64,000 nt of DNA from Pterobdella sp. o SKG-2022 (Eukaryota > Annelida > Clitellata > Hirudinida > Piscicolidae): contig OZ038320.1 of assembly GCA_964035795.1 (NCBI GenBank), positions 1,470,053 through 1,534,052 on the forward strand. The letters are read 5' to 3'. Positions 26,901 to 38,503 of this stretch are shown one piece after another. The first letter of the stretch is position 1. The number at the start of each line of letters is the position of its first letter. The notes beneath the pieces are model-generated. The model had not been told where the DNA came from, did no database searches, and saw only the letters and a list, made by a program, of their open reading frames with translations. The position numbers were made by a program, and so were the translations under genes.

Positions 26901-29900
26901 CATGAGAACACAATTGATAGTAATGATATCCTTCAGTTGGTACATTTTTCGTCTCTGTTTTCTATTGAATATCAGTTCATATATCGCCATGGAAGGAACG
27001 TTTGAAACTCGTTATGATTTTTTTGAATTATTCTTGTTGTTATTTTTATTAATTTGGTTGATGATTTCTTGGGAATTTCATCAGCAGCCCCCATATGACT
27101 AATTACTCATGACTCGTTATGGCAATTATTATTTTTATTATGTTTCTTATTTTTATGATTTATGTTGATATCTCTATCATTAATTTTATTTTTTATATTA
27201 TTTTCGATTTTCCATTATTTTTGTGTAGAGCAATTGTTCAAAGATCGGTCTGTTTTTCTCCATTTCTTATAATCGCAGTTATAACAATTATAAAAATGCA
27301 AGAATGATCATTTTAACTAATATTAGTTTATATAGATCATAGTCGTAGTACTTATCCATTGGGCATGTTGAATGGTGTGATGTTTACATTTGGAAAAATA
27401 AGCTGTCATGTATGGTCATCTCTACAATCTTAATTGCCTTCATTCGCCTCCATACCACCCCATAGAACTGCTTTTTGAATATCCCAATTTGACGTCCGCC
27501 TCTTTTTAAAGCCTTTAAATTCTATTTTTAACATCTTCAATTTATTAAACGGTCTTTTTGATCCGCCCACACGATAATCACGTCAGTCGCAAACATATGT
27601 TGGGTTTGTGCGAGCTGATGTGTGTGTGTGTGTGCATGTGTTGGATTTTTATCAAACTCTTCATTTTTATTTTTTTCCTGTTGGGTAGTTTAGTCGTTTT
27701 GACTACTATCGTTCATTCTTGTAGTTTTGGGGTTATTCGCTTCCATATTTGACTTCCTTTTTTATATACCTTGGTATCAGATCGACATTCATGACGTTTC
27801 CTTGGTTGTAAGATGTTCTAGTCCTTTTATCTCAAGTTTCAATCCTTATTCTCCACTTTCGCCTAGTTACTCTTAAAAAAATAGCCGTGTTGTTAGGATC
27901 TTTTGTTAAAACGTGGAAGACCAGCTTATGACATCCAACATGGGGGCTGCATGAAGTTGATTAAGTAGTGGTCGTTAGGGTTCTCTGCATCGATGCACGC
28001 GCCATATGATTTCTTTGTGCGTCGTCAAGCGGAACAATGACAACATCGTGAAGTTGTTTTTGTTGGCAGATCCTTCAATTAGTGTTATTGTTATTATACA
28101 AAAATAATTGAACACTAAATAAATTTATTCTAAAAGTACAATGTTTTTTATTATACGTGTAAAAAGTTCAAGTACGAATTTATAACTGGCTCGAAAAAAT
28201 TCATTAGAGTTATTATTCAATCAAAAAGTTACTATTGCGTGTGAGCAAGTTAGTCAAGTCATCATCAAGAATTCTTTTAATAGCTCAAGCACTTAAAAGC
28301 ATTTCCTAATTGCACCTAATTAGTATCTTGAAGTCTGCGGCTATTAGTTCCAATCAATGGTTAGACTTCCTGCACCCACCAAATATATGGGTCACAACCG
28401 CGCCAATTTTCCTTCTAAATTTAATTACTCTGCTCGTTTCCTTCAAAAACTCTGCATTTTGCAATCCTCTTATTATTAGTATTTTTGGTGTTAGTATGAT
28501 TATTCTAGAGGTGCTCTGGTGTCTCATTAGAGTCTTTTGAATGTTATGCTTCTGCATAATCATGAATGAATTATAAACATAAACACGGGTGTCTCCGAAC
28601 GATACCTCATCTTCACTTTTGCCCTATCACTACTTTTTATTGATATCCCGTATTTAGACGTACGTCGGTGCACAACAGGCCGTTGCCAATGGTTTCATTA
28701 ATACATCTGTTTATATGTGTGTGTGCGTGTAAGCATACATAAGTTAAAAAGTACCAAAGCTTTCAAATTATTAATATTTTAATATCGGCATGTATATTAT
28801 ATGTAAACAACAAACAATTACATACAGTCGGACAAGTTTTACCAGCTGAAGGTGAATGAAATCGTGGAGAAAGATCTTCCTGCCACACTAAAACTTGGTC
28901 TGCAACCCCACATTCCATAATGATTTTCAAGTGCATTTTTGAGCGTTTCAATATTTGATCAGCGCTAAAACTTTTTTTGATTGCGCGTTTCCTTTCATGT
29001 AAGCTTTTTTAAGGGGTTGGCTCTTTAAAATTGAATATTTGGATTTTTTGTAATTTGAGTTGAGGTAGTTTTCATATACATTTTTTTTTTCAAAGAACTG
29101 TTTTTCGTCAAGTGCAGTCTCTCATAAATCATTAGTATTAAAAATTTATTTATAAAATTTGATGTAACTGTTCTATGATGTATCATGGGTTAAAATATAT
29201 CCATTATAAGAGGTATTAGCAATTTTGCATGCTCACCTTTTATCTTGCATACATGCACCTGGCCTCAAAGACATGAAGTGATCACATCTTAAATGCATCA
29301 CAACAGATGAGTCTGTCAAAGGTATTCCAGATTTTTGGTTGACCATCTTCAAAAATGTTGATCTCCTCCGAGAAATGGTTCAGGTGTGTGTCCAGCTAAC
29401 TCAATCTATGTATCTATCTACTTGAGTATTAACATCTATTTTTATGTCATGTTGTAGCTGTGTGATTGGAATGATATAAACGATATAATCTCACACAGGA
29501 GAGCGACGTTCCAATTCTGAAGCACCTGCAAGACATCACAGTGCAACTTGATGCCGAGGTGAGTGCATTGCCGTTTGTGTGGGCTTGATGCAGTTCATTA
29601 TGTGCCTCTTGAGTCCGTCTTACAAAAATTAAATATTTGTGACAGCAATATTATATTCATTTTTGATACAATTGAATCTGCGTTCTTCTACAAAATTCAG
29701 AATCTCAGCACAAATCATAATGATGCTTCACTGCACCAAGATGTCCTATGTTATAGCATACAACCACCCAAACAGGGCTTCAAGTTGGAGTTTTGGTTCA
29801 GTGAGAATGAATACTTTACCAACCGTGTTCTCACCAAGTACTACCACCTGAGGTTCAAGCCAGAGAAGGATGAGCTTCTTGCCTACGAGGGACCCGAGAT

Positions 29901-31098
29901 ATACAAGTGTTCTGGGTCAGTAAACTTGGCGTTTATATCCACTGCTTTTTCTTTATTACCGCTATATCGATTTAAATTGTTTTTATTTCAATTATTAAGG
30001 AACATATCAAATGGCGTATGAAACATGGAAAAATATTTCGCGTTAAGCCATTTGAATAAATCTCAACTTAAATAAAAACCATACAATACTTTAAACATGT
30101 TAAAATTGTTGACACCAACTGAAGCACTGAAATAAAGTGGAAGGAAGGTAAGAATGTGACGGTGAAAGTGGTTAAGAAGGTTCAGAAACACAAAAACAGG
30201 GGCACTAAACGGGTACTCACCAAGAGTGTACAAACAGACTCCTTCTTCAACTTCTTCAACCCACCCCAAGGTCTCCTTCCATTGATACATAACATCATTT
30301 TTATCCGATTTCGTTTCCTTCATTTTGCGGGAGGTTTACTCTATTTACAAAAATTATTTTAACTTTCATATACTCTTCTTTCAAGCCAATTTCAAGATTG
30401 TCTGACACTAGCTTCTGTGTTTCATCTTTGCCAATCTCTATTTTGAAACTGTTAAAATTAAATGCCTTTCTCAATACATTCTTTTCATTTCTCATCAATG
30501 AGCCAACCTGATAGTTTTAGCCAATATCTCCAATGTTTCCTTTAATGCTAACCTATAAATTGACCAATCAGATAGTTTTTCTACAGATTGCTCTTATAGT
30601 AGCTTACTATGTTCTTTTAATAATATCAAGTTCATTCAAAGCTCCGCATAGTTTCTTCCACTTGTTCTATTCCTGTTTATCAATACTTCTTCATGAGTTG
30701 TACCTGGTTTGAATCCCAATTGCGTCCATCAGTATCGTTTAAATCTTCAAGTATCCTTCAAATTCTATCTCTTTATCATGTTTCATCTACATTTTAAAAT
30801 GATTTAATTTATCATTTCATCACTATTTTTTAAATGCTTATTATTGTATAATTAATAGTTGCTGATTGTTTGAACAGTGATGGAAGGAGAAGAGGTTGAT
30901 GAAGAAACAGACAGTCTGCTCGAGTCTGACTTTGAGATAGGTCAATACTTGAGGGAACGAGTCATTCCAAGGGCTGTGTTGTACTATACTGGAGAAATCG
31001 TTGATGCAGATGACGACGATGACGATGATTATGACGAAGGTGAAGATGAAGACGATGATGATGATGACGACGATGATGAAGAACAGGAGGAAAATTAG
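20911..31098 (+). CDS. NAP1L1: Nucleosome assembly protein 1-like (NAP1L) histone chaperone
   Basis: NAP1 proteins bind H2A-H2B and assemble nucleosomes, shuttling between nucleus and cytoplasm. Exons 20911-20929, 21297-21390, 23634-23730, 23877-23921, 26042-26119, 28828-28897, 29307-29383, 29499-29558, 29776-29915, 30125-30270, 30878-31098 join in frame (348 residues). Diagnostic blocks in order: LPKPVKRRLKALKRLQ with the long dimerisation helix, EPTDEECEW, GIPDFWLTIFKNVDLL, PILKHLQDI, ENEYFTNRVLTKYYHLRF, GPEIYKCSG, KWKEGKNVTVK, DSFFNFFNPPQ, DFEIGQYLRERVIPRAVLYY, and a C-terminal Asp/Glu tail. The 70-nt exon at 28828 is not conserved in sequence, but its phases fit both neighbours. Which vertebrate paralogue it matches is uncertain, hence the symbol is approximate. 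Introns are long, up to about 2.7 kb. Confidence 0.93.
21391..23633 (+). other. NAP1L intron 2
   Basis: Very AT-rich, no coding exon seen. It contains the nested hairpin element at 23070-23235. Confidence 0.6.
23070..23235. repeat. Nested inverted-repeat (hairpin) element
   Basis: Arms at 23070-23117 and 23189-23235 are near-perfect reverse complements (one reads AATCATAAAAACA, the other TGTTTTTATGATT), including a GATGAAGCT/AGCTTCGTC pair. A second, inner hairpin (TTAACCAAT...ATTGGTTA) sits within the loop. This is the architecture of a foldback MITE. No target-site duplication was certain. Confidence 0.75.
23922..26041 (+). other. NAP1L intron 4
   Basis: AT-rich and without a supported exon. 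A fragment resembling the palindromic repeat family is at about 25756-25790. Confidence 0.55.
26120..28827 (+). other. NAP1L intron 5, mixed composition
   Basis: A 2.7 kb intron. The part from roughly 27400 to 28060 is less AT-rich than its surroundings and includes a short TG run, which suggests an old insertion, but no protein or repeat family is recognisable. The hydrophobic 109-codon frame at 26773-27102 looks like chance AT-rich sequence. Confidence 0.5.
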
Positions 31099-31801
31099 GC
31101 AAATTTAGTTTCATCTCATTCTCTTTTTTTTTCTAGTCTAATGTTTTGTAAGATATTAACTAAATCTACTTGCCTCTATCGTCTGTTAATGATTAACATA
31201 TCTTTAACTTGGTTGTGCTTCTATGGCTTAGAGAGGTGAGCTTTATAGTTAATTCTTTTAGTGCCACCTTCACTCGCGTATTTAATGTTGGGTTACCCTA
31301 TAGTATTTGAGCCTTCGCGTCATTTGACCCGCCGTAAATTTATTTCGTTCGTTTACATGTTTCGTTTGTTTACATCAATAAATCCTTGAAGTTTCATCAG
31401 ATATTTCTATTTGAACCTTTTATTAGTGCTTTGGTGACCTATCAAATAAGGTCTGTCGACCGCGAGTAGCATTTAATTAAATGAGGTATGAAGTTTTGAA
31501 ACCAAAAGTTCTCATCAGTCTTGATTGTGTGGATTGACATTGAGACGGTTTTAAGGATGGTGGCCGTCAAATCAAGTTCAGCTTCGCTAACTCAGTCTTT
31601 CATCGCGTAGTCACAAAATTTTAAAACGTTTTTGGGTGTAATTGCTGACCGCCACAACTTTTTAATGAAGACTGAATGGAATAAAACCTCGAGTATTTAG
31701 AAACCTAAATATAGACAGTTGAAATCATCTTGGACAAAAACTAAATGTTTTTATTAAATATCACTGATTTAAAATTTTTGTTTTTTCATCGACAAAATGT
31801 T
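31099..31801. other. Intergenic region between convergent genes
   Basis: Contains the NAP1L 3' UTR; a candidate AATAAA lies near 31377. No other gene seen. Confidence 0.5.
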
Positions 31802-34648
31802 TCATAAAGCGGCTAAATAAATGAAGAAGCTCAAAGCAAGAGAGAATGCCAAGGGAGCATTATCTGACGCTGAGTCTGGCTTCAAACCCTCCACTCTTCG
31901 TCTTTTTGTTTTGCTTATATTTCCTTGTGTTTAAAAGTTCACTGAAATAATTTAGTGTGAATAAATTTAGTTTAGAATGAAATAAAAACTAACTGAAGAT
32001 GTGTAAATCAGCGTTGAAATCGACTGCGTTTCAATATGATAATAATCTTAAAAAATCACCGCTTGTATGAAACATATCAGATATACTTCAATGATAGATA
32101 TAATTCATATAAATATAAGTGACAAGACACTGCATGGTTGTTTGAATTCGATAAAACGAGAAAAAAATTAATCATTTTCAAAAAATACAAATTCGTGTGG
32201 AGGGACATACTTTCGCAGTTCTCGTCAAAGTGCGTGTAAACATCGAAGTCTTTGCTTTTAACGAAAAGTTTTTGGTTTTTGTTGAAACTGCAGCGCCCAC
32301 TTCGTGCTGATTTTTGCCATGTGATGCCGTACTTGCAAGCTTTTTTGTTCCTCTTACACAGTGCTTTACAGTCCTGTGAGGATGCTTGATGTTTAAGATC
32401 TCATATGAGGGTTGGTGTGTAGAAAATTTAGACGGAATCTCGTGAAAATGAAAAACAATTCAATTTTATTGTTTTCATCAAAAATCTATGTTGTTTAACT
32501 TATACAGTTTTTATATCAAGCCCAAACGTACCTCATAACTTGCGCTACATAAATAGATTGAGCAGCACAACCGAACCTTGGTGTTGTTGATGGTGATGAC
32601 GACTTGTTGCCGGTTGACAGACTTGAAGCCCCTGTAAGCGTGCCAATAACATTCGTTCTTGAGCTGCTGATAAGGCGAATCTGTTGAGATCAATACGCTA
32701 TAAAAAACTTCAAAAAGACATCGTATTTTAATAAGTTATTATTTGTATATCAAAAAAAATTTTCAAACATTCAAAATATTTTCAAAGTGTCAAAACCTGC
32801 GCATAGCTTTTCGAAGTAGGATTTATTTCCTTGCAAGGGGTCTTGGAAGGTGAAGTTGAAGTTACATTCTTTACCAAACTCCCAAGAAAAACCATTAATA
32901 CACTCAGCATCATTTGACAAGCAGCGGTCTAAACACACCTGAAATCAATATTTTACTTGTGAAATTGTTAACATGTTTTTAATGATTTTAGTGGTAGTTC
33001 TGCTAGGAAAGCACCTACCTACGCTGACGCTCTGATGCAGACGTCATTTTGATGAAAAGAACATAAAATAACTACGATTTTCAACAACAAAATTTTTGTT
33101 TAGCTTATATTTAAGATGAAGAATATTTAAAATGAATTAAGCATAACTAGCTGGTTATTTGGTCGTTTACAAAGAGTTTCAGTGCGCTCTGTTTCACAAG
33201 AGATTCTCTATGTGGACCAAATAAAATTTCGCACAAACTTGAAGTCATGTCATGAACTTTGTTTAATACTAAGTCATAAATTTTGCAAAAAACAAACGAT
33301 TGATTTTTCAAATATAGATTTTTTTTAAATTTCAAAAATTTTTTTTTTAATGAATATTTTTGTCCACTGAAGAAAAGAGAGCGTTTTGATAAACAAAAAT
33401 TATTTGTATTTATAAAAGGTGCCGTTTATTTGTGGTAACTTTTAGCATACAATGCGCTTTAAAGAGTTGAACTCAAAAATAGCTCAATATATTTTCAAAG
33501 TAAGAATTTTTGCTATTATATTATTTCAAAACTCAACTTTATCTTACTCATATTCAATATTGTATTGCACTATCTTCAATACAGACTCAAGCTATGAAAC
33601 CTCTACAATAAAATTTTGAATAAAATTTGCTCACATGTTTTTTAAAAAAAATTCCTCATAAATCAAGAAGTATATTTTAAAAAACTCAAATTTACTAAGA
33701 ACATGCGATGTCTTTTAAAAACTACAATAAGCCCTAAAAACCTTCAATTCATTGCTGTAAGTAGCGTCTATGTCGTCGGTGGTTCCAATTGATCTCTCTA
33801 TCAAAACGCACTCATGAGGGGATTCAAAGTGAATGAGTCCTTGAGAAAATTTGGGCAAGATTTTATGAAATTATTCTAATAAATTTTCTAGAATATTATT
33901 ATATCAAATCATAGTAAATACAAAAAGCATGTGAATTAATAAATATGTAAAATACCGAATAATAGAATTTCAATGGTGCAGTGTGGTTATGAAATTCGTA
34001 ACAACCTTTACACTTCCAAATGTAGAGATTGTGCCCATCTTCAGAGAGCTCCACAGGGTCTTGAGGCAGGATGCATTGCTTGAATTCTTCATTGTAAAAG
34101 ACGCCGTACTCACAAAGGGTGTTGTAAATGAGGCAAAAATCTAAACAGTTCTGAGGTGTTAGAATTGAGATGATGTGGTTTGATTAATTGGAAAAAAATG
34201 AACCTTTTAAATTTTTGTTTTTTTTTCAAAAAATCGTGCATTAAAACTAAATTTAAAAACGTAAGATTTAAATCGTTCATTGAGATTTAATGTAAAAGCC
34301 TTCAAAAATTTATCTCCTAGAGCAAATTAAAAATTGGAGATGAAAATACTGAGAGATGTTTAAGATGATAAAATATAAATATATTTGCGGTGATAATGCT
34401 ACGATAAACCATAACATTCAACAATGTTTGACGTCGGTTTGTGAAAGAATTTTCGTACATTTATCGAGAAAACTCAGCTAAAATTTGCGGTAAGTATAGC
34501 CTTACCATAGAACCATCAGGATAATATTGAGATTTATAAGATGAATGGCAAGACACCTGAAGGGTATCCTTAGAGACATTGAAGCTGGTGCCGTCGGAGT
34601 GGTGAGGTTGGGTGCTCCACTCACATCCCCTGTGTTTGATTGTCTTCC
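31802..34648 (-). CDS. Cysteine-rich surface protein with PAN/Apple-like modules and GPI-like tail (5' end not found)
   Basis: Minus-strand exons, in transcript order: 34648-34506, 34150-34006, 33839-33742, 32938-32797, 32680-32532, 32373-32211, 31875-31802. All junctions are GT-AG with matching phase. Three exons start with a similar cysteine pattern (NCLDFCLIYNTLC, VCLDRCLSNDAEC, DCKALCKRNKKAC), each followed by an aromatic-rich stretch and a further Cys. This spacing resembles PAN/Apple-type extracellular modules, though the assignment is tentative. The last exon reads SASDNAPLAFSLALSFFIYL then AAL and stop, a typical GPI-attachment signal. The first exon found needs one base from an upstream exon, so the signal peptide and start lie further right (beyond 34648) and were not identified. 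The 34505 donor is inside a dispersed repeat. Confidence 0.7.
34395..34510 (-). repeat. Copy of the palindromic repeat family containing a splice donor
   Basis: On the minus strand it begins ATGGTAAGGCTATACTTACC and continues through a segment with CACAAACCGACGT. It aligns along its length with the half-arms of the palindrome at 49692-49940 (ATGGTAAGGCTAAACTTATC ... CGATTTATGG complement). The first GTAAGG is the 5' splice site of the intron at 34151-34505. Confidence 0.7.
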
Positions 34649-34686
34649 CTGTGGTATGTGGTGTGTGTAGTAAGCTTTTTATTACT

Positions 34687-34866
34687 GTTAGTTAATGTAA
34701 TGCGGTATTTATAAAGCGCTTTTCCTTATAGATCAAAGCGCTTGCTACAAATTTAATGTAGCGAAAACACACTGGAACAGTGTGCTAATTGTTGACCCAC
34801 GCGGGATTGAACCCGGTAACTTTAGACAATTAGTCTAATGCTCAACCATTGAGCATTGAGGCCGAC
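34687..34866 (-). mobile_element. tRNA-derived SINE
   Basis: Minus-strand 5' part (34866 down to about 34790) resembles a tRNA: an A-box-like TGCTCAATGGTTGAG and a B box GGTTCAATCC, about 40 bp apart. The body ends with AAAGCGCTTTATAAATACC, like the tails of SINEs mobilised by L2/CR1-type LINEs. The anticodon arm is imperfect, so it is not a functional tRNA gene. Confidence 0.75.
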
Positions 34867-34872
34867 AGTTAT

Positions 34873-35915
34873 ATTTTATATGTTGGGTGCCTGTGTATTA
34901 CTGTTGTGCTGGGTACCAGTAAGCTTATGTTTATATTAGGTTAGAATGATTTTTATTCATATGTTACTGTTATGTTGGGTGCCAATAGACTTATGACTGT
35001 ATTTGTCTTTATATTACAGTTAGAAATAACAATGTAATAAAAAGGTTTTTTGCTTAAATTTACGAAGTTTTTTTAGAGTATAACCTCCAAGTGCTTGGAA
35101 ATGTTAGATATTAATTGAAAGATGAAGATATATGAAAACGAACATGTGTACAACAGTTGAGAGGAGGTTATGAAAGTGAGAAAAAAACTTTTAAATTCAA
35201 GCATGTTTTTTTTTCAATTTATTTTAAAATTTGTACCCTTCAGTGACGTTAGTATATTTTTTAACGCCAAGTTTTAATTTTGAAACAGTTTTATTGCATT
35301 CAACATTATCGGAGTTGATTAAACAATTTATTATTGTTTTTCGTTTATAAAATTTTTGAAACTGTTTGATTTAAGTTGGCATATCGGTCAAGCACAATTT
35401 AGAAAGGTCTAGGTTGTTGGAAGCCTGTTGTCATAAGACATTGCAACGTACCATCTGTATTTAGATATTTATTAAGAAATTTATCATATATATATAAAGA
35501 CAAAAAGTAGTTTCATTGGAAAACTTTTTTGTTTCGATGAAGAAAAATTAAAGCAACAGGTTGGTTGTAGAAAAACCAAGATTGCTTATATCAAATGACT
35601 TTTTAGAGACATCGATGTAATTTTTTCTAATATTTTCCTACAAACAACGTTAAAAATTTTTTAATTCATTTATTGAGGACCAAAAGCCATAATTTTAGAT
35701 AATTTAAGCTCGCGTTAGCGAGAAATCAGATGAATGAAATAATGAGTTTGTAAGGTATTTGATACAGAAGTGACAAAATCATTATTTTGAGCTTGTTGAT
35801 ATTTTAAATCATTTATTTTGTAAAATAGCTGAGCTTAAAAAAAAATATTTTAAAACACTTGTTTACATTTAGTGATTTGTATATTCTCAATTTTATATAC
35901 ACTAAATTTTTTGGG
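34873..35915. other. Intergenic region, possible upstream part of the minus-strand surface-protein gene
   Basis: Divergent space between the surface-protein gene and MTIF3. The missing first exon of the former probably lies here or further right. No convincing signal-peptide exon was found. Confidence 0.4.
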
Positions 35916-37500
35916 ATGTTTTCGCTCTCTCGCAAAATTTTATCTTCTCAAATTGTCGCTCAGACTTATAGCAGGTGAAATTTTTTAAATGTTCCATTAT
36001 TTTTTTTCTGAAACTAGTTTTCCGTCAGTGTGCTCAGACAGCAATCGTTACAAACTCTGGAAAACAAGAAGACTAACGTATTAAACATTTTCACGAGATA
36101 TTATATTAACAACCATGCAAGTTATAAATTATCATCGTTCACCAAAAAGCACGTAAATGTCAAGGTGAAAATTTCTGCCAATTTTTTTTTACATACATAT
36201 TTTTGCTAATTTTATTATAATAATAGAAATAAAAAAATTTAAAATGTAAATTAATGAATTTAATAAATTTTTAAATGTTCAAAAATTGATTGAAGGCCTT
36301 AGATGAGGAAGAGAACGAGATAGGAGTGGTGAAATTCTCGAGATTACAATCAATGGCCCTTGAGAGAGGTATGCAACTACAACTTCTCGACCAAAATGCT
36401 CAACCACATCCTATTTACAAACTTGTGAAGCCACAAAAACCCCAAGAAGTACACAAAACATCCAAACAACCTAAACAAAAAGACATAACCAAAGGAAAAG
36501 TTAAAAAGGTTCATACAAAACAACTGAAAATCAAGGCTAGTATAAGCCCGAATGATTTAAAAGTGAAGGTGGATCATATATTGGAATGGTTAGTTAAGGG
36601 ACTGCCTGTAAATGTGAAGATCACTATAAATGCTGATGATAAGGTTAGTGTCAGTGGTGATGCTCTCATAGACATAAAAAAATTTAAAACCTCAATTTTA
36701 AATTGAGTTTATTGGGGTTTTATATTAGAACTAAATTTAAAATTTTTCATATACTTTTTTATATTTCTTTTTCACATGTAGAATAGTTGTGGCCTATAAA
36801 CTCTTGAAGTTCATGCCACTGTAATCACAATGTTTGAGACTATTTACATTGTATTTTATTAAATATTATATACATTGTATTGCATTTAAAATTATATATA
36901 TTGTATTGTATTTAAGATTCTACATGAAAGAAGTAAATAAATCTTCATGGTTTGCTTATGCCCATATCAAATAAATCTTCATGGTTTGCTTATGCCCATA
37001 TCAAATGAATCTATCATTTATTTCACTTTCAAATTACATTTCTAATTTATCATTAGTTGTTATAATGGTCATTCATTCTCAATGTTGCATATTACCCATC
37101 AGTACAATCAATTAATTTAAGTCATCTATTTAACTTAGTCTGCACTGGCAGTTTTATAAATTTTATTACTTTTTTCATATTGGCCATTTTTTTTCATTCA
37201 TCACAATGTAAATTTTTATAAATGGTGAATAACCAAAAAATACCTACTTCAATTACTGAGACATATATAGCAGGACAATCCAATTCAAATGGACAAGCTT
37301 ATTTTTATATAATTATTTCTATTATTATAATTATTACTATATTTTCCACGCAGAAACACCAGAAAGTACATGATGAGATCGTAAGAACAGTTGCCAACGT
37401 TGGAACAGTGTCAAACGTTAAAACGAGTCAAAAAGAACTTATGTTTGACCTGATTTCATCAACTCCTATCCAATCAGAATCCCCCGTCGATAAAGAATAA
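35916..37500 (+). CDS. MTIF3: Mitochondrial translation initiation factor IF-3
   Basis: IF-3 keeps the small mitoribosomal subunit free and helps select the start codon. Exons 35916-35974, 36029-36164, 36296-36643, 37354-37500 join in frame (229 residues). The N-terminus MFSLSRKILSSQIVAQTYSR is Arg/Ser-rich without acids, as expected for a mitochondrial presequence. The N domain contains LDEEENEIGVV and LERGMQLQLLD, the linker is Lys-rich, and the C domain reads KIKASISPNDLKVKVDHILEW, LVKGLPVNVKI, then the last exon KHQKVHDEIVRTVANVG. Reading through the last donor (36644) instead gives a stop at 36706 and loses the last helix region, so a retained-intron isoform is possible. Assignment rests on domain order and local motifs; sequence divergence is high, as usual for this family. 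Confidence 0.85.
36935..37003. repeat. Two-copy 34-bp tandem duplication
   Basis: The unit beginning AAATAAATCTTCATGG occurs twice head to tail, identically, inside the last MTIF3 intron. Confidence 0.9.
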
Positions 37501-38503
37501 TTTTATAAATGGCTTGAATTATAAACTATTTAGGTATAATTAGATGAATTTAATCTCAAAATTTTTAGTGTTTGTTTATTTACTTCATAAAAATATATGT
37601 TATAGTAATTATAAAACTTTATATTATTATTGTATAAAAATAAACAGGATTTTAAACTTCATTGAATAGCGAAGCTTTTCGAAATTAATGTTTCATTATC
37701 ATTTATATTATTAGTAGCCTACAAATTAAAAGATGAACAGTTAAAGAGCAATAATGCTTTGTTCTGTTAATTTACAAATTTTTCGATCTTTTACAATCAC
37801 CTGGAAATAATACTAATACTTTTTGATGGTTCAAAAAACATTAAATATTCCAACAAGAAGTTCTTAAATACAAGCTTACTATCGTTATTGTGCATTAAAA
37901 AAATGATCATTAATCACTTGTGGGTGTGATGGCTGATATCTTCTATCGAAGCTTGTCTTCAGTGATCAGCCGAATTCGGAAGTTACTAATAATGTAGAAA
38001 TAGGGCCTCAAACCTTCTAAGTTATTAATAATTTTTTACTTTTTAGGCTTTTTGAAAAATTTATTTCTATAAAAACCACTAAAATGTTTGATACGAATAA
38101 AATAAAGATATAGCATTTGTGGAATTAAATCAAATAACAAACTGCCGGTCAATTCGTAATCTGTCTATGACACTGGGTAATATTAATACGTCTTTTTATA
38201 CTGTCACCTAATATACATGTTATTCAATCAAGGTTTATAGAAATCACTGATTTTCTATCAATGGTTATTTTTGGTGTCTTTATATTTCAAATGATAAGCT
38301 AAAATTCAAAAATTTTTTGACATGATTAGTAGAGAATTGAATGATGGTATTCTTAGTTTAAAATTATGTGAGATCTTTTTGAAAAATTTAATTTAATCTT
38401 ATTCTGTATTTGCAATAAAAAATACTTTTAGTATTTATTTAATATTAAATTTCAAAAATTTACAAGACTAACTTTTACACAGAGCATACAGTTCTTAAGC
38501 AAC
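37501..38503. other. Intergenic region
   Basis: AT-rich, with the MTIF3 3' UTR and ACAD8 promoter expected here. No repeat or gene recognised. Confidence 0.5.

Noticed and set aside
26773..27307. Two hydrophobic frames (109 and 62 codons) that resemble membrane proteins
   Set aside because: They lie within a NAP1L intron, are built of AT-rich Ile/Phe/Leu/Tyr codons and show no conserved motif.
34790..34866. tRNA gene on the minus strand
   Set aside because: A and B boxes are present, but the anticodon arm is imperfect and a SINE body with L2/CR1-like tail follows.
37222..37500. Independent 92-codon gene after MTIF3
   Set aside because: The second half is the last MTIF3 exon (acceptor at 37351-37353, phase fits, C-domain sequence); the first half is intron.
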